Below the pieces are notes generated by a model, which made no database searches, was not told the origin of the DNA, and worked only from the letters and a program-made list of their open reading frames with translations. Shown here piece by piece: positions 18,511 to 27,803 of a DNA stretch of 64,000 bases; position 1 is the stretch's first letter; the number at the start of each line of letters is the position of its first letter. A program made the position numbers and the translations under genes. Source of the DNA: Glycomyces arizonensis DSM 44726 (GTDB lineage Bacteria; Actinomycetota; Actinomycetes; Mycobacteriales; Micromonosporaceae); NCBI RefSeq assembly GCF_000482705.1, contig NZ_AXWO01000016.1:62001-126000 (forward strand), given 5' to 3'.

Positions 18511-19263
18511 ATGCCCGAAATCGTACCGATGGACGTCCGACTCATCGCCTGGACGCACTTCGAGGCCCCGGACGACATCCCCTGGACCACCGACGCCGAC
18601 GGCGGGGAGGCCCTCGCCGAATTCGCCGGCCGCGCCTGCTACCAGTCCTGGAAGAAGCCCAACCCCAAGACCGCCACCAACGCCGGCTACCTCGACCACA
18701 TCCTCCAGGTCGGCCACCTCTCCGTCCTCGAGCACGGCAGCGTCACCTTCTACATCGGCGGCATCTCCAGGTCCCTCACGCACGAGCTCATCCGCCACCG
18801 CCACTTCTCCTACTCCCAGCTGTCGCAGCGCTACGTCCCCGAGCGCGACGCCTCCATGGTCGAACCCGAGGTCATCGCCTCCGACCCCGAACTCCACGAG
18901 CGCTTCCTCGCTGCCGCCGAGGCCGCCCAGAGCGCCTACGACGACCTCCTCGAAGGACTCCAGAAGAAGTTCGCCGACGTCGCCAACCCCACCCTGCGCC
19001 GAAAGCAGGCGCGCCAGGCGGCGCGATCAGTCCTGCCCAACGCCACCGAGACCCGCATCGTCGTGACCGGCAACTACCGCGCCTGGCGCCACTTCATCGC
19101 CATGCGCGCCTCCGAGCACGCCGACGTCGAGATCCGGGCGTTGGCCGTCGAATGCCTGCGGCAGCTCAAAGACAAGGCCGCGAACGTCTTCGCCGACTTC
19201 GAGATCGCCACCCTCGGTGACGGCTCCGAAGTGGCCCACAGCCCCTACGTCACCGAGGGCTGA
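18511..19263 (+). CDS. thyX: Flavin-dependent thymidylate synthase
   Basis: The 250-residue enzyme makes dTMP from dUMP using FAD and methylenetetrahydrofolate. The ThyX motif is complete: [17 protein letters not shown], with Arg95, His96 and Arg97 as the core and the two Ser and final Arg in place. [20 protein letters not shown] just before it and [28 protein letters not shown] later are further family blocks. ATG 18511 was chosen over longer frames since GAAGGGGAA is properly spaced and the family starts there. It opens the thyX-dapA-rnj segment typical of actinobacteria; no thyA is in the window. Confidence 0.97.
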   Translation: MPEIVPMDVRLIAWTHFEAPDDIPWTTDADGGEALAEFAGRACYQSWKKPNPKTATNAGYLDHILQVGHLSVLEHGSVTFYIGGISRSLTHELIRHRHFSYSQLSQRYVPERDASMVEPEVIASDPELHERFLAAAEAAQSAYDDLLEGLQKKFADVANPTLRRKQARQAARSVLPNATETRIVVTGNYRAWRHFIAMRASEHADVEIRALAVECLRQLKDKAANVFADFEIATLGDGSEVAHSPYVTEG

Positions 19264-19392
19264 GAGGGCCGGGCCGCGGCCCGCGAAGGCACCCGAAGCC
19301 GCCCGAGACGGCGGCGGAACTTGAGACAGTTGAACAGACGAGCGGCCGGGCAGCGACTACCGGGCCGCCGCAATCAGTATTGGTGAAAGCAC

Positions 19393-20286
19393 ATGCGCAA
19401 CGTGACCCGCCCGTTCGGGCGCACCTTGGCGGCCATGATCACGCCGTTCACGCCGTCCGGCGAACTCGACGTCCACGGCGCCGCCGAACTGGCCCGCTAC
19501 CTCGTCGACGAGCAGGGCCTCGACGGCCTCGTCCTCAACGGCACCACCGGTGAGTCGCCCACCACCACCGACGCCGAGAAGGCCCAGCTCGTCGAGACCG
19601 TCGTCGACGCCGTCGGCGACCGCGCCCACATCATCGCCGGGGCCTCCACCTACGACACCCGCCACTCGGTGCGCCTCGCCCAGGAGGCCGAGAAGGCCGG
19701 CGCCCAGGCGCTGCTCCTGGTCACCCCCTACTACTCGCGGCCGCCGCAGGAGGGCATCGAGGCCCACTTCAGCGCCATCTCCGGCGCCGTCGAGCTGCCG
19801 TGCATGCTCTACGACATCCCGCCGCGCTCCAGCGTGCCCATCACCGAGTCCTCCTACCTCCGCCTCGCCGAGAACCCGCGGATCATCGCCGTCAAGGACG
19901 CCACCGCCGACCTCTCGGCCTCCCAGCGGATCCGCGTCGCCACCGGCCTGACCTACTACTGCGGCGTCGACGCGCTCAACCTCGCCGCCTACGCCACCGG
20001 GCAGGTCGGCGTCGTCTCCGTCATCGCCCACCTGGTCGGCAAGGAGATCAACGCCATGTTCGACGCCTTCGACGAAGGCGACGTCGAACGGGCCTCGGCG
20101 ATCAACGACGCCCTCCTGCCCGCGATGCGCGCCCTCCAGGGCCCGGCCCAGGGCGTCACGGCCGTCAAGGCCGCCCTCGCCCAGCGCGGCCTCCCGGGGG
20201 GTGAGCCGCGCCTGCCGCTGCCGGCCGCCAGCACGGTGATCGCGGATTTCATCGCTGAAAACCTCGCGAGCATCAAGGAGGTCTGA
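19393..20286 (+). CDS. dapA: 4-hydroxy-tetrahydrodipicolinate synthase
   Basis: The 297-residue aldolase-fold enzyme condenses pyruvate with aspartate semialdehyde. The Schiff-base Lys168 is in IIAVKDATADL, the catalytic Tyr140 in CMLYDIPPRS, and the substrate loop is LNGTTGESPTTT (residues 48-59). It performs the step before DapB, whose gene is upstream on the same strand. GTGAAAG precedes the ATG. The last base of its stop is the first base of the rnj ATG, so the two genes are translationally coupled. Confidence 0.97.
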   Translation: MRNVTRPFGRTLAAMITPFTPSGELDVHGAAELARYLVDEQGLDGLVLNGTTGESPTTTDAEKAQLVETVVDAVGDRAHIIAGASTYDTRHSVRLAQEAEKAGAQALLLVTPYYSRPPQEGIEAHFSAISGAVELPCMLYDIPPRSSVPITESSYLRLAENPRIIAVKDATADLSASQRIRVATGLTYYCGVDALNLAAYATGQVGVVSVIAHLVGKEINAMFDAFDEGDVERASAINDALLPAMRALQGPAQGVTAVKAALAQRGLPGGEPRLPLPAASTVIADFIAENLASIKEV

Positions 20287-21977
20287 TGAGCCTGACCAGA
20301 CCCGACAACCTCGGCGAACCCGGCCCGCTGCCCGACGGCGGCCTCCGCGTCATCCCCCTCGGCGGCCTGGGCGCCATCGGCCGCAACATGACCCTGTTCG
20401 AGTACGAGGGACGACTCCTCATCGTCGACTGCGGCGTCCTGTTCCCCGACGTCGAGCAGCCCGGCGTCGATCTGATCCTGCCGGACTTCACGCCCCTGCT
20501 CGACCGCCTCGACGACATCGAGGCCATCGTCATCACCCACGGGCACGAGGACCACATCGGCGGCATCCCGTTCCTGCTCGAACACAAGAACGACATCCCG
20601 CTGGTCGGCTCCAAGTTCTCCGTCGCCCTCGTCGAGGCGAAGCTGCGCGAGCGGCGCATCAAGCCGGTCAGCACCACCGTCACCGAAGGCGAGTCGATCG
20701 AACTGGGCCCGTTCGGCCTGGAGTTCCTCGCCGTCAACCACTCGATCCCCGACGCGCTGGCCGTCGCGATCCGCACCGGCGCCGGACTCGTCCTGCACAC
20801 CGGCGACTTCAAGATGGACCAGCTGCCGCTCGACGGGCGCATCACCGACCTCGCCGGGTTCGCCCGCCTCGGCGACCAGGGCGTCGACCTGCTCCTGTCG
20901 GACTCGACCAACGCCGAGATCCCCGGCTTCGTCACCTCCGAGCGGGACATCGGCCCCGTCCTGGACAAGCTGTTCGAGGACGTCAAGGGCCGCATCATCG
21001 TCGCCTCCTTCGCCAGCCACGTCCACCGCGTCCAGCAGGTTTTGGACGCCGCCTGGGCGCACGGCCGCAAGGTCGCGTTCGTGGGTCGCTCCATGGTCCG
21101 CAACATGGCGATCGCCCGCGACCTCGGCCTGCTGCGGATCCACGAGGGCCTGCTGGTCAACATGGACGAGGCCGTCAGGCTGCCCAATGACGAGATCGTG
21201 TACATGTCCACCGGCTCCCAAGGCGAGCCGATGAGCGCGCTGGGCCGCATGGCCTCCGGCGACCACCGGCACATCACCGTCGAGCCCGACGACACCGTCA
21301 TCCTCGCCTCGTCGCTGGTGCCCGGCAACGAGACCGCCGTCTACGGCGTCATCAACCGCCTCGCGCGCACCGGCGCCAGCGTCATCCACAAGGACGTCGC
21401 GAAGGTCCACGTCTCCGGGCATGCCCCGGCCGGGGAGCTGCTGTACGTGCTCAACAACGTCAGGCCCTCGAACATGATCCCGGTGCACGGGGAGGCCAGG
21501 CACCTCCAGGCGCACGCGCGCCTCGCGATCGACTCCGGGGTCCCGGCCGACCAGGTCATCGTCATCGAGAACGGGGATGTCGTCGATCTCCTCGACGGGC
21601 GCGCCTCCTTGGTGGGGCACATCCCGAACAACCTCGTCTACGTCGACGGCCTGTCCGTGGGCGACGTCGGCGAGCCGGTGCTGAACGAGCGCCGGGTCCT
21701 CGGCGACGGCGGCTTCATCGCCGCCACCGTGGTCATCGACTCCGAGAACGGCAAGGTCGTCGGCGGTCCGACGGTCTCGGCGCGCGGCTTCTCGGAGGAC
21801 CCGAAGGCGTTCGAAGGGGTGCTGCCGCTCATCGACGACGCGATGGAGCGCGCCGCCGCCGACGGCGTGAGCGACCCGCACCAACTCCAGCAGATCCTGC
21901 GGCGCGTCGTCGGCAAATGGGTCAACGACACCTACCGCCGCCGCCCGATGATCGTCCCGCACGTGTTGGAAGTGTGA
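20286..21977 (+). CDS. rnj: Ribonuclease J
   Basis: The 563-residue protein is a metallo-beta-lactamase/beta-CASP ribonuclease with 5'-3' exonuclease and endonuclease activity in RNA decay and maturation. The zinc motif HGHEDH is at residues 85-90, followed by VNHSIPDALAVAI, LVLHTGDFKMD, LLSDSTNAE and the beta-CASP segment; HVSGHAPAGELLYVLNNVRP and IPVHGEARHL are the late ligand motifs. The C-terminal dimerisation domain is present, so the protein is complete. The start overlaps dapA by one base. With pnp upstream, two major RNA-decay enzymes are encoded within 12 kb. Confidence 0.97.
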   Translation: MSLTRPDNLGEPGPLPDGGLRVIPLGGLGAIGRNMTLFEYEGRLLIVDCGVLFPDVEQPGVDLILPDFTPLLDRLDDIEAIVITHGHEDHIGGIPFLLEHKNDIPLVGSKFSVALVEAKLRERRIKPVSTTVTEGESIELGPFGLEFLAVNHSIPDALAVAIRTGAGLVLHTGDFKMDQLPLDGRITDLAGFARLGDQGVDLLLSDSTNAEIPGFVTSERDIGPVLDKLFEDVKGRIIVASFASHVHRVQQVLDAAWAHGRKVAFVGRSMVRNMAIARDLGLLRIHEGLLVNMDEAVRLPNDEIVYMSTGSQGEPMSALGRMASGDHRHITVEPDDTVILASSLVPGNETAVYGVINRLARTGASVIHKDVAKVHVSGHAPAGELLYVLNNVRPSNMIPVHGEARHLQAHARLAIDSGVPADQVIVIENGDVVDLLDGRASLVGHIPNNLVYVDGLSVGDVGEPVLNERRVLGDGGFIAATVVIDSENGKVVGGPTVSARGFSEDPKAFEGVLPLIDDAMERAAADGVSDPHQLQQILRRVVGKWVNDTYRRRPMIVPHVLEV

Positions 21978-22006
21978 GAGCTCACTATTTTCTCGCCGGT
22001 TTCGCG

Positions 22007-22039
22007 GGCGTGACTACGCCGCGCCCGCGCCGGTATACT
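22007..22039 (+). promoter_or_regulatory. Promoter and operator of the vapBC-like operon
   Basis: GTGACT (22010-22015) and TATACT (22034-22039) with an 18-nt spacer make a good promoter. The palindrome GGCGT-GACT-ACGCC (22007-22020) covers the -35. The -10 ends 7 nt before the antitoxin ATG, so the transcript should be leaderless. Confidence 0.6.
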
Positions 22040-22046
22040 TTACGGT

Positions 22047-22259
22047 ATGACCATGACGACGATCAAAGTGCCGATGACATTGCGGGACCGACTCCGCAGG
22101 TTGGCGGACGAGGACGGCTTGACACTCGCTCAGGAGATCGAGCGCCTGCTGGACAACACCGCGCCGCGCCCGAAACCCACTATCGGTGGTTTCCACAGCG
22201 GTAAATCGTGGTCGACCATAGACGCTGATGAGGAGCTCCTCGAAGGATTCGGCGAATGA
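22047..22259 (+). CDS. RHH-type antitoxin of a VapBC-like pair
   Basis: A 70-residue protein with an N-terminal ribbon-helix-helix domain (TTIKVPMTLRDRLRRLADEDGLTLAQEIERLL, residues 4-35) and an acidic tail (DADEELLEGFGE) of the kind that wraps around a PIN toxin. The stop overlaps the toxin start (ATGA). ATG 22047 is 7 nt after the -10; ATG 22053 in the same frame is an alternative. It should repress its own promoter. Confidence 0.85.
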   Translation: MTMTTIKVPMTLRDRLRRLADEDGLTLAQEIERLLDNTAPRPKPTIGGFHSGKSWSTIDADEELLEGFGE

Positions 22260-22693
22260 GGGCGACCATCGTCGATTCGAGTGCGATCATCGCCCTCTTC
22301 GACGAAGACTCTGAGCAACATCAGGAGGTTGCGAAGGCGGTACAGCGCTCTGAAGGCTCCTTGGTCGTATCACCGTTCGTCGTCGCCGAAACCGACTACA
22401 TGCTCTATCGGCGAGTTGGGCGCAGGGCAGCCGCCAAGTTCAACGACGATGTCGCACTGGGCGCCTTCGAGCTTGCGAGCTGGACTACCGCCGACCATGC
22501 AGAAGCCCTCCAAGTGGTCCGTTCATTCCCCGGCGGGGATTACATCGGCGCAACGGACGCCTCGAACGTCGTGCTCGCCGACCGGTACCGGACGACCGAC
22601 ATAATGACCCTCGACTATCGGCGCTTCCGGAGACTGCGGCCGATCTGGGGTCCCGACTATTTCAACCTGCTCCCACTCGACGAAGTCGGCTGA
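22256..22693 (+). CDS. PIN-domain toxin (VapC-like)
   Basis: The 145-residue protein is a PIN ribonuclease. The acidic residues expected at the active site are visible: Asp7 in IVDSSAIIALFDED, Glu45 in VSPFVVAETDYML, and Asp residues in GATDASNVVLADRY and DIMTLDYRRF near the C-terminus. VapC toxins cleave tRNA or rRNA. It overlaps its antitoxin by 4 nt. The last 37 nt overlap, on the opposite strand, the end of a Phd-type antitoxin gene, an arrangement that could produce antisense RNA. Confidence 0.9.
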   Translation: MRATIVDSSAIIALFDEDSEQHQEVAKAVQRSEGSLVVSPFVVAETDYMLYRRVGRRAAAKFNDDVALGAFELASWTTADHAEALQVVRSFPGGDYIGATDASNVVLADRYRTTDIMTLDYRRFRRLRPIWGPDYFNLLPLDEVG

Positions 22694-22944
22694 CCGTTAC
22701 CGAAACCCGCCAGGTACTCGTCGGTCCGCTCGGAGAAGTCGGGGTCCCCACTGGTGAAAGTAGGGACGTCGTCATGGTCCATGGGGTCGGTCCGGAAGGC
22801 GTAGACCGGTGCTTCCTCCTCGCCGTACGGGCGAATGACGGCGATCGGCGTCCCATTCTCGATGATGGTCACCGATGTGCCCGCCTCCACTCGCGCCAGT
22901 ATCTGCCCGGTGTGCCGGTTGAGTTCCTGCACAGTCGTCTCCAT
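22657..22944 (-). CDS. Phd/YefM-type antitoxin without a partner
   Basis: A 95-residue protein with the Phd/YefM N-terminal fold (METTVQELNRHTGQILARVEAGTSVTIIENGTPIAVIRP, residues 1-38) and an acidic C-terminal arm. Such proteins are normally followed by a PIN, Doc or RelE-type toxin, but downstream on this strand there is only the antisense of the vapC-like gene, with which its 3' end overlaps by 37 nt. It is therefore an orphan, perhaps a remnant or an extra antidote. CACAAT 6 nt before the ATG suggests a leaderless message. The C-terminal tail (QPTSSSGSRLK) may be extended by drift. Confidence 0.75.
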   Translation of the reverse strand: METTVQELNRHTGQILARVEAGTSVTIIENGTPIAVIRPYGEEEAPVYAFRTDPMDHDDVPTFTSGDPDFSERTDEYLAGFGNGQPTSSSGSRLK

Positions 22945-22979
22945 GCGCTGATTGTGCTACGTGCAGTACGTGAAGGGAC

Positions 22980-23681
22980 TCAGGCTCTCGGGCGGATCGG
23001 GAGCGGGTTCGGCGGCTCGATGCGCAGCTCGTTGACGACCATGTCCGACGGCGCGTTCAGCACGTCGATGACCGCCTTCGCGATCGATTCGACGCTCGTG
23101 GCCCGCTCCAGGTCGTAGTCCGAGCCGAACTGCTCGCGGACGCTGCGCTGCATGTCGGTCTTGAAATGCGAGGGGTACACGCTCGTCACGCGCACCCCCG
23201 CCGCCCGCTCCTCGCCGCGCAGCGCGTCCGCCAGCGCCTTGACCGCGTGCTTGCTGGCCGCGTACGAGCTCCAGCCCGGCCCGGCGCTGAGTCCCGCCCC
23301 CGAGTTGACGAACACGACGTGCCCGCCCGAGGCCCGCAGCGCCGGCAGCAGCAGCCGCGTCAATTCCGCGACGGCCACGACGTTCACCGCCATCGTCCGC
23401 TGCCACCACTCCAGTTCCTGCCCGCCCACCGGCGCGATGTGCGCGATCCCGGCATTGTGGACGAGCGCGTCCAAGTGCTCGATCCCCAGTCCGGCCACGG
23501 CGTCCTCAATGGCCTCCGGCCGCTCCAGGTCGGCGATCAGCCGCCGCTCGCACGGCACCCCGTCCAGCGCTTCCTCGCTGCGGGCGTGCGCGATCACCGC
23601 ATCCCCGCGGGCGCCGCACTGCTCGGCCAGGGTCCGCCCGAGTCCGCGCCCCGCTCCGGTCACCAGAATCGTCTTCGGCAT
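22980..23681 (-). CDS. Short-chain dehydrogenase/reductase
   Basis: A 233-residue classical SDR. The nucleotide motif TGAGRGLG (residues 8-15), NAG (76-78) and the catalytic Ser127, Tyr140 and Lys144 (in SYAASKH) are all present, so it should be an active NAD(P)-dependent oxidoreductase. RSEEALDG following the second strand (Arg34) hints at NADPH preference. The substrate is unknown. TAGGGT lies 6 nt before the ATG, suggesting a leaderless transcript divergent from ftsK. Confidence 0.9.
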   Translation of the reverse strand: MPKTILVTGAGRGLGRTLAEQCGARGDAVIAHARSEEALDGVPCERRLIADLERPEAIEDAVAGLGIEHLDALVHNAGIAHIAPVGGQELEWWQRTMAVNVVAVAELTRLLLPALRASGGHVVFVNSGAGLSAGPGWSSYAASKHAVKALADALRGEERAAGVRVTSVYPSHFKTDMQRSVREQFGSDYDLERATSVESIAKAVIDVLNAPSDMVVNELRIEPPNPLPIRPRA

Positions 23682-23755
23682 GCGCCCACCCTAGTCGAGT
23701 TCCCGTTCCTCCTCGCCGCAACGGACGGCGGCGTGCGGGCGGTAACGTATGGGGC

Positions 23756-26700
23756 ATGATGGCCAGGACTTCCGGCGGAGCTCGCAAGGCCGCCCGCAAG
23801 CGGACCGCCGCGCGGCGGCCCGCCGGCTCCGGCGCCAGGAAACCGGCGAAGAAGGCCGCCAAGAAGGCGGCGAAGAAGAAGACGGCGGCCAAGAAGACCG
23901 CCCCCGCCCAGCGCGGCAAGCAGAACGCGGCCCGCGCGGCCGCCAGGCAGCGCCGCGCCGACGCGATCCCCGGCCCCCTCGAAGCCCTCGGCCTCGGCCT
24001 GCGCGGCCTGTGGGTCGGCACCGCCCGCGCCACCGGCTGGATGGCCCGCTCGGTCGGACAGGAGGCCGCCACGGCCCGCGACATCGACCCCGCGCACCGC
24101 CGCGACGGCCTCGGCCTGCTCCTGATGGCCGTGGCCATCGTCCTCGCCTGCGCCGTCTGGTTCGACGTCGCCGGCCCCATCGGCGAGCACCTCGCGTTCG
24201 GCCTCGACTGGTCCCTCGGCCTCGCCACCCGCGCCCTGCCGGTCCTGCTCGTCCTGTGGGGCCTGCGCGTCATGCGCCAGCGCCCGCCCGAGGACGCCCA
24301 CGGGCGCTCCCTCGTCGGCTGGAGTGCGATCTGGCTCTCCAGCCTCGGCCTGCTCCACCTCATCTCCGGCCTGCCGACCGACATGGGCGAGCGCATGGCC
24401 GCCGGAGGCCAGATCGGCTGGCTCGTCGGCAGCGGCCTCGCCCTCGGCGTCTCCGCCTACGTGGCCTTCCCGCTGCTGGTGCTGCTGCTGCTCTTCGGCG
24501 TCCTCGTGACGACCGCGACCCCGCTCAACCAGGTCCCCGGCAAGCTCAAGGGACTGTGGGAACTGGCCACCGGCAAGGTCGACACCTATGAGGACGAGGA
24601 CGGCGACCAGGCCACCGAGCGCCGCGTGCGCGCCAGCGACGCCGCCAAGCGCCTCAAGGAGGAAGAGGCCCGCAACGTCCACCGCCCCACCACCGTGCTG
24701 CCGCGCCTCTCGCCCGAAGAGGTCCCCGAGCTGGGCGTCGAGGCCCCCGACGAAGGCGAGTCCGAGCCCGTGCCGCGGCGCGAGCCGCCCAAGCACTCCG
24801 CGCCGCCCAAGCGCGTCGAGCAGCCCACGCTCTCGGAAGGCTCGGCCGCCATGGACGGCGACTACCGGCGCCCGTCGGTGGACCTGCTCAAGCCCGGCGC
24901 GGCCGCGAAGAAGCGCTCGAAGGCCAACGAGACGGTGATCGCCGCCCTCCAAGAGGTCTTCGGGCAGTTCAACGTCGACGCCGCCGTCACCGGCTTCACC
25001 CGCGGCCCCACCGTCACCCGCTACGAGGTCGAGCTCGGCCCGGCCGTGAAGGTCGAGCGGATCATCCAGCTCGCCAAGAACATCGCCTACGCGGTCAAGA
25101 GCTCCGACATCCGCATCATCAACCCGATCCCCGGCAAGAGCGCCGTCGGCGTCGAGATCCCCAACTTCGACCGCGAGGACGTGGCCCTCGGCGACGTCCT
25201 GCGCTCCCGGGAGGCCCAGGCCGACGACCACCCCATGATCGTCGGCCTCGGCAAGGACGTCGAGGGCGGCTTCGTCCTCACCAACCTCACCAAGACCCCG
25301 CACATGCTCGTGGCGGGCGCCACGGGCTCTGGGAAGGCACTTGCCCTCGCGACCCCTATTTCGACCCCTGACGGCTGGTCGACCATGGGCGAACTGCAAG
25401 TCGGTGACCGGGTATTCGATGAGCGCGGTGTACCCTGCACCGTTATCGCGGCGACCGAGGTGATGGAAGACCGGCCCTGCTACGAGGTGGAGTTCTCCGA
25501 CGGGAGCACCATCATCGCCGATGCGCGGCACCAATGGGCGACCACTACCAGAGCAGGGCGGGTTCAGCGGGCTCGCTGGAAGGACGACTCCTATTGGACC
25601 GAAGACGAGATTCTCTGGATCAAGGAACGGGCGTACGCCGCGCTGTCCGAGCCCGATCGGCCAGTGTCGACCGCTGACGTGCGAGCCGAGGTCGGCGATC
25701 GGTTCGAGAACGTCCTCTACCAGGTAGTCCAGGACATGCCCCTCGACGGCAGGGCGACGACGAGCTATGTCAGGAACGGCCGCACCATCGAGCGGACGGT
25801 GCCGGGCCGGTCGCGCCATGCCATGTATGAGGCACTGGCGGACCGTGTCGCGATGCCCGGAAGGTCCGCGAGGAGGCGTGCAGCAGATCAGAGGCCCGTC
25901 ACCACTGAGGAGATCGCCTCTACGCTCCGAGTCCGATCAGGTGGTCAAATCTGGGCGAACCACGCCGTCGCGGTCGGCGATGCGCTCGATCTGCCGGAGG
26001 CGGATCTGCCCATCGGGCCCTACACGCTCGGGTGCTGGCTCGGCGACGGCACTTCAGGGACCGCCGGCCTCACTTGCGCAGACGAGGACATCCTCGACCG
26101 GATACGCTCCGAGGGGTACGAAATCACCAAGCATTCCGCTGCTCGAATGGCCTACACGATCTCGAACGCGCCGGAACGTCGACGGAGGGTTCGCGAAGCG
26201 ATCGCCCTTGCCGAGCGGGGCGTCGGCTTGGCGCGTGCGGCCCGGCACGTCGGTGTCGGCGTCGCCGCGGTGTGCGCTGCGGCGAGAGGGAGATTCGCCG
26301 TCGGACGCAGTGGAGGGGGTGTGCTCGACTCGACTCCCCGCCCGCCGTACAGGACTATGAGCTCACTGTTCCGCGAGATCGGACCGAAGCACATTCCCGA
26401 GCGGTACCTGCGCGCTTCCGAACGGCAGCGACGCGATCTGCTGGCCGGCCTCCTCGACACTGACGGGACCGTCTCGAAGAGGGGGAACATCACCTTCGCC
26501 GTGACGAACGAGCGGCTGGCGCGCGACACCCACGAACTGGTGCTGAGCCTCGGATACCAGGCCACGCTCGGTACCAGGCCGGTGAAGGGGGCGCGTCCGG
26601 GGACATCGGTGTGCTACATGGTCAGGTTCACCACCGAGGACAGGGTGTTCCATCTTTCACGGAAAGCCGAACGGCAGCCCGCTGCGACCGGGGGGACCAC

Positions 26701-27802
26701 CCGTGAGCGCTATATCGTCGACGTCCGTCCGACCGCATCGGTACCGGTGCGGTGCATCCAGGTCGACAGTCCGAGCCGCCAGTATCTGGCGGGCCGGTCG
26801 TTCATCCCCACGCACAACTCGAGCCTCATCAACACTTTGTTGGCTTCGCTGCTGACGCGGGCCACGCCCGAGCAGGTGCGGCTGCTGCTCATCGACCCCA
26901 AGCGCGTGGAGCTCACCAACTACGAGGGCGTCCCGCACCTGGTCCACCCGATCGTCACGAACCCGAAGAAGGCCTCGGACGCCCTCCAGTGGGTCGTCAA
27001 GGAGATGGACATGCGCTACGAGGACCTCGCGAAGGCCGGTGTGCGCCACGTCGACGACTTCAACCGGAAGGTCCGCGCGGGGGAGATCAAGGCCGAGCCG
27101 GACGCCGAGCGCGAGCTGCGGCCCCACCCCTACCTGCTGGTGATCGTCGACGAGCTGGCCGACCTGATGATGGTCGCCGCCAGGGACGTCGAGGACGCGG
27201 TCGTGCGCATCACGCAGCTGGCGCGGGCCGCCGGGATCCACCTGGTGCTCGCGACGCAGCGGCCCTCGGTGGACGTCGTGACCGGCCTGATCAAGGCGAA
27301 CGTGCCCTCGCGCCTGGCGTTCTCGACCTCCTCGCTGGCGGACTCGCGCGTCATCCTCGACCAGCCGGGCGCCGAGAAGCTGGTGGGGCGCGGCGACGGG
27401 CTCTTCCTGCCGATGGGCGCCTCGAAGCCGGAGCGCATCCAGGGCGCCTGGGTCTCCGACGACGAGATCGACGCGCTCGTCGAGCACGTGAAGTCGCAGA
27501 TGGACCCGCAGTACGTCGACGAGGTCACCGCCCCGGCCGGGGCCAAGAAGGAGATCGACGCCGAGATCGGCGACGACCTCGACCTGCTGTGCCAGGCGGT
27601 GGAGCAGGTGGTGACCACCCAGTTCGGCTCGACGTCGATGCTCCAGCGCAAGCTCAGGGTCGGCTTCGCCAAGGCCGGGCGTCTGATGGACCTGATGGAG
27701 ACGCGCGGCGTCGTCGGGCCCTCCGAGGGCACGAAGGCCCGCGACGTGCTCGTCAAGCCCGAGGACCTCGACGGCGTGATCGCCTCGATCCGAGGCGAGT
27801 GA
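23756..27802 (+). CDS. ftsK: FtsK/SpoIIIE DNA translocase, interrupted by an intein
   Basis: The 1348-codon frame encodes an 854-residue FtsK once a 494-residue intein (residues 528-1021) is removed. The N-terminus is very Lys/Ala-rich ([16 protein letters not shown]), then about four membrane helices (roughly residues 117-250), an acidic linker, and the motor: [31 protein letters not shown], the P-loop GATGSGK-SS split by the intein, [14 protein letters not shown], Walker [14 protein letters not shown] and [13 protein letters not shown]. The C-terminal winged-helix gamma domain, which reads chromosome-orienting sequences, is present ([23 protein letters not shown]). The protein pumps DNA at septa. 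Without splicing the ATPase site would be destroyed. TAACGT 7 nt before ATG 23756 supports that start. Confidence 0.96.
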   Translation: MMARTSGGARKAARKRTAARRPAGSGARKPAKKAAKKAAKKKTAAKKTAPAQRGKQNAARAAARQRRADAIPGPLEALGLGLRGLWVGTARATGWMARSVGQEAATARDIDPAHRRDGLGLLLMAVAIVLACAVWFDVAGPIGEHLAFGLDWSLGLATRALPVLLVLWGLRVMRQRPPEDAHGRSLVGWSAIWLSSLGLLHLISGLPTDMGERMAAGGQIGWLVGSGLALGVSAYVAFPLLVLLLLFGVLVTTATPLNQVPGKLKGLWELATGKVDTYEDEDGDQATERRVRASDAAKRLKEEEARNVHRPTTVLPRLSPEEVPELGVEAPDEGESEPVPRREPPKHSAPPKRVEQPTLSEGSAAMDGDYRRPSVDLLKPGAAAKKRSKANETVIAALQEVFGQFNVDAAVTGFTRGPTVTRYEVELGPAVKVERIIQLAKNIAYAVKSSDIRIINPIPGKSAVGVEIPNFDREDVALGDVLRSREAQADDHPMIVGLGKDVEGGFVLTNLTKTPHMLVAGATGSGKALALATPISTPDGWSTMGELQVGDRVFDERGVPCTVIAATEVMEDRPCYEVEFSDGSTIIADARHQWATTTRAGRVQRARWKDDSYWTEDEILWIKERAYAALSEPDRPVSTADVRAEVGDRFENVLYQVVQDMPLDGRATTSYVRNGRTIERTVPGRSRHAMYEALADRVAMPGRSARRRAADQRPVTTEEIASTLRVRSGGQIWANHAVAVGDALDLPEADLPIGPYTLGCWLGDGTSGTAGLTCADEDILDRIRSEGYEITKHSAARMAYTISNAPERRRRVREAIALAERGVGLARAARHVGVGVAAVCAAARGRFAVGRSGGGVLDSTPRPPYRTMSSLFREIGPKHIPERYLRASERQRRDLLAGLLDTDGTVSKRGNITFAVTNERLARDTHELVLSLGYQATLGTRPVKGARPGTSVCYMVRFTTEDRVFHLSRKAERQPAATGGTTRERYIVDVRPTASVPVRCIQVDSPSRQYLAGRSFIPTHNSSLINTLLASLLTRATPEQVRLLLIDPKRVELTNYEGVPHLVHPIVTNPKKASDALQWVVKEMDMRYEDLAKAGVRHVDDFNRKVRAGEIKAEPDAERELRPHPYLLVIVDELADLMMVAARDVEDAVVRITQLARAAGIHLVLATQRPSVDVVTGLIKANVPSRLAFSTSSLADSRVILDQPGAEKLVGRGDGLFLPMGASKPERIQGAWVSDDEIDALVEHVKSQMDPQYVDEVTAPAGAKKEIDAEIGDDLDLLCQAVEQVVTTQFGSTSMLQRKLRVGFAKAGRLMDLMETRGVVGPSEGTKARDVLVKPEDLDGVIASIRGE
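25337..26818 (+). mobile_element. Class 3-type intein with LAGLIDADG endonuclease, in the FtsK P-loop
   Basis: This in-frame insertion encodes 494 residues between Lys527 and Ser1022 of the ftsK frame, breaking the Walker A motif after GATGSGK. It begins with Ala ([18 protein letters not shown]), not Cys or Ser, and ends FIPTHN followed by Ser. The class 3 triad is visible: Trp67 in [11 protein letters not shown], Cys473 in PVRCIQVD and Thr492 in IPTHN (intein numbering). Block C ([13 protein letters not shown]) and block E ([13 protein letters not shown]) are two complete LAGLIDADG-type motifs, so homing activity is likely intact. An HTH-like stretch ([21 protein letters not shown]) lies between them. 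GC content is visibly lower than in the flanking exteins, a sign of transfer. Confidence 0.92.
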
Positions 27803-27803
27803 C

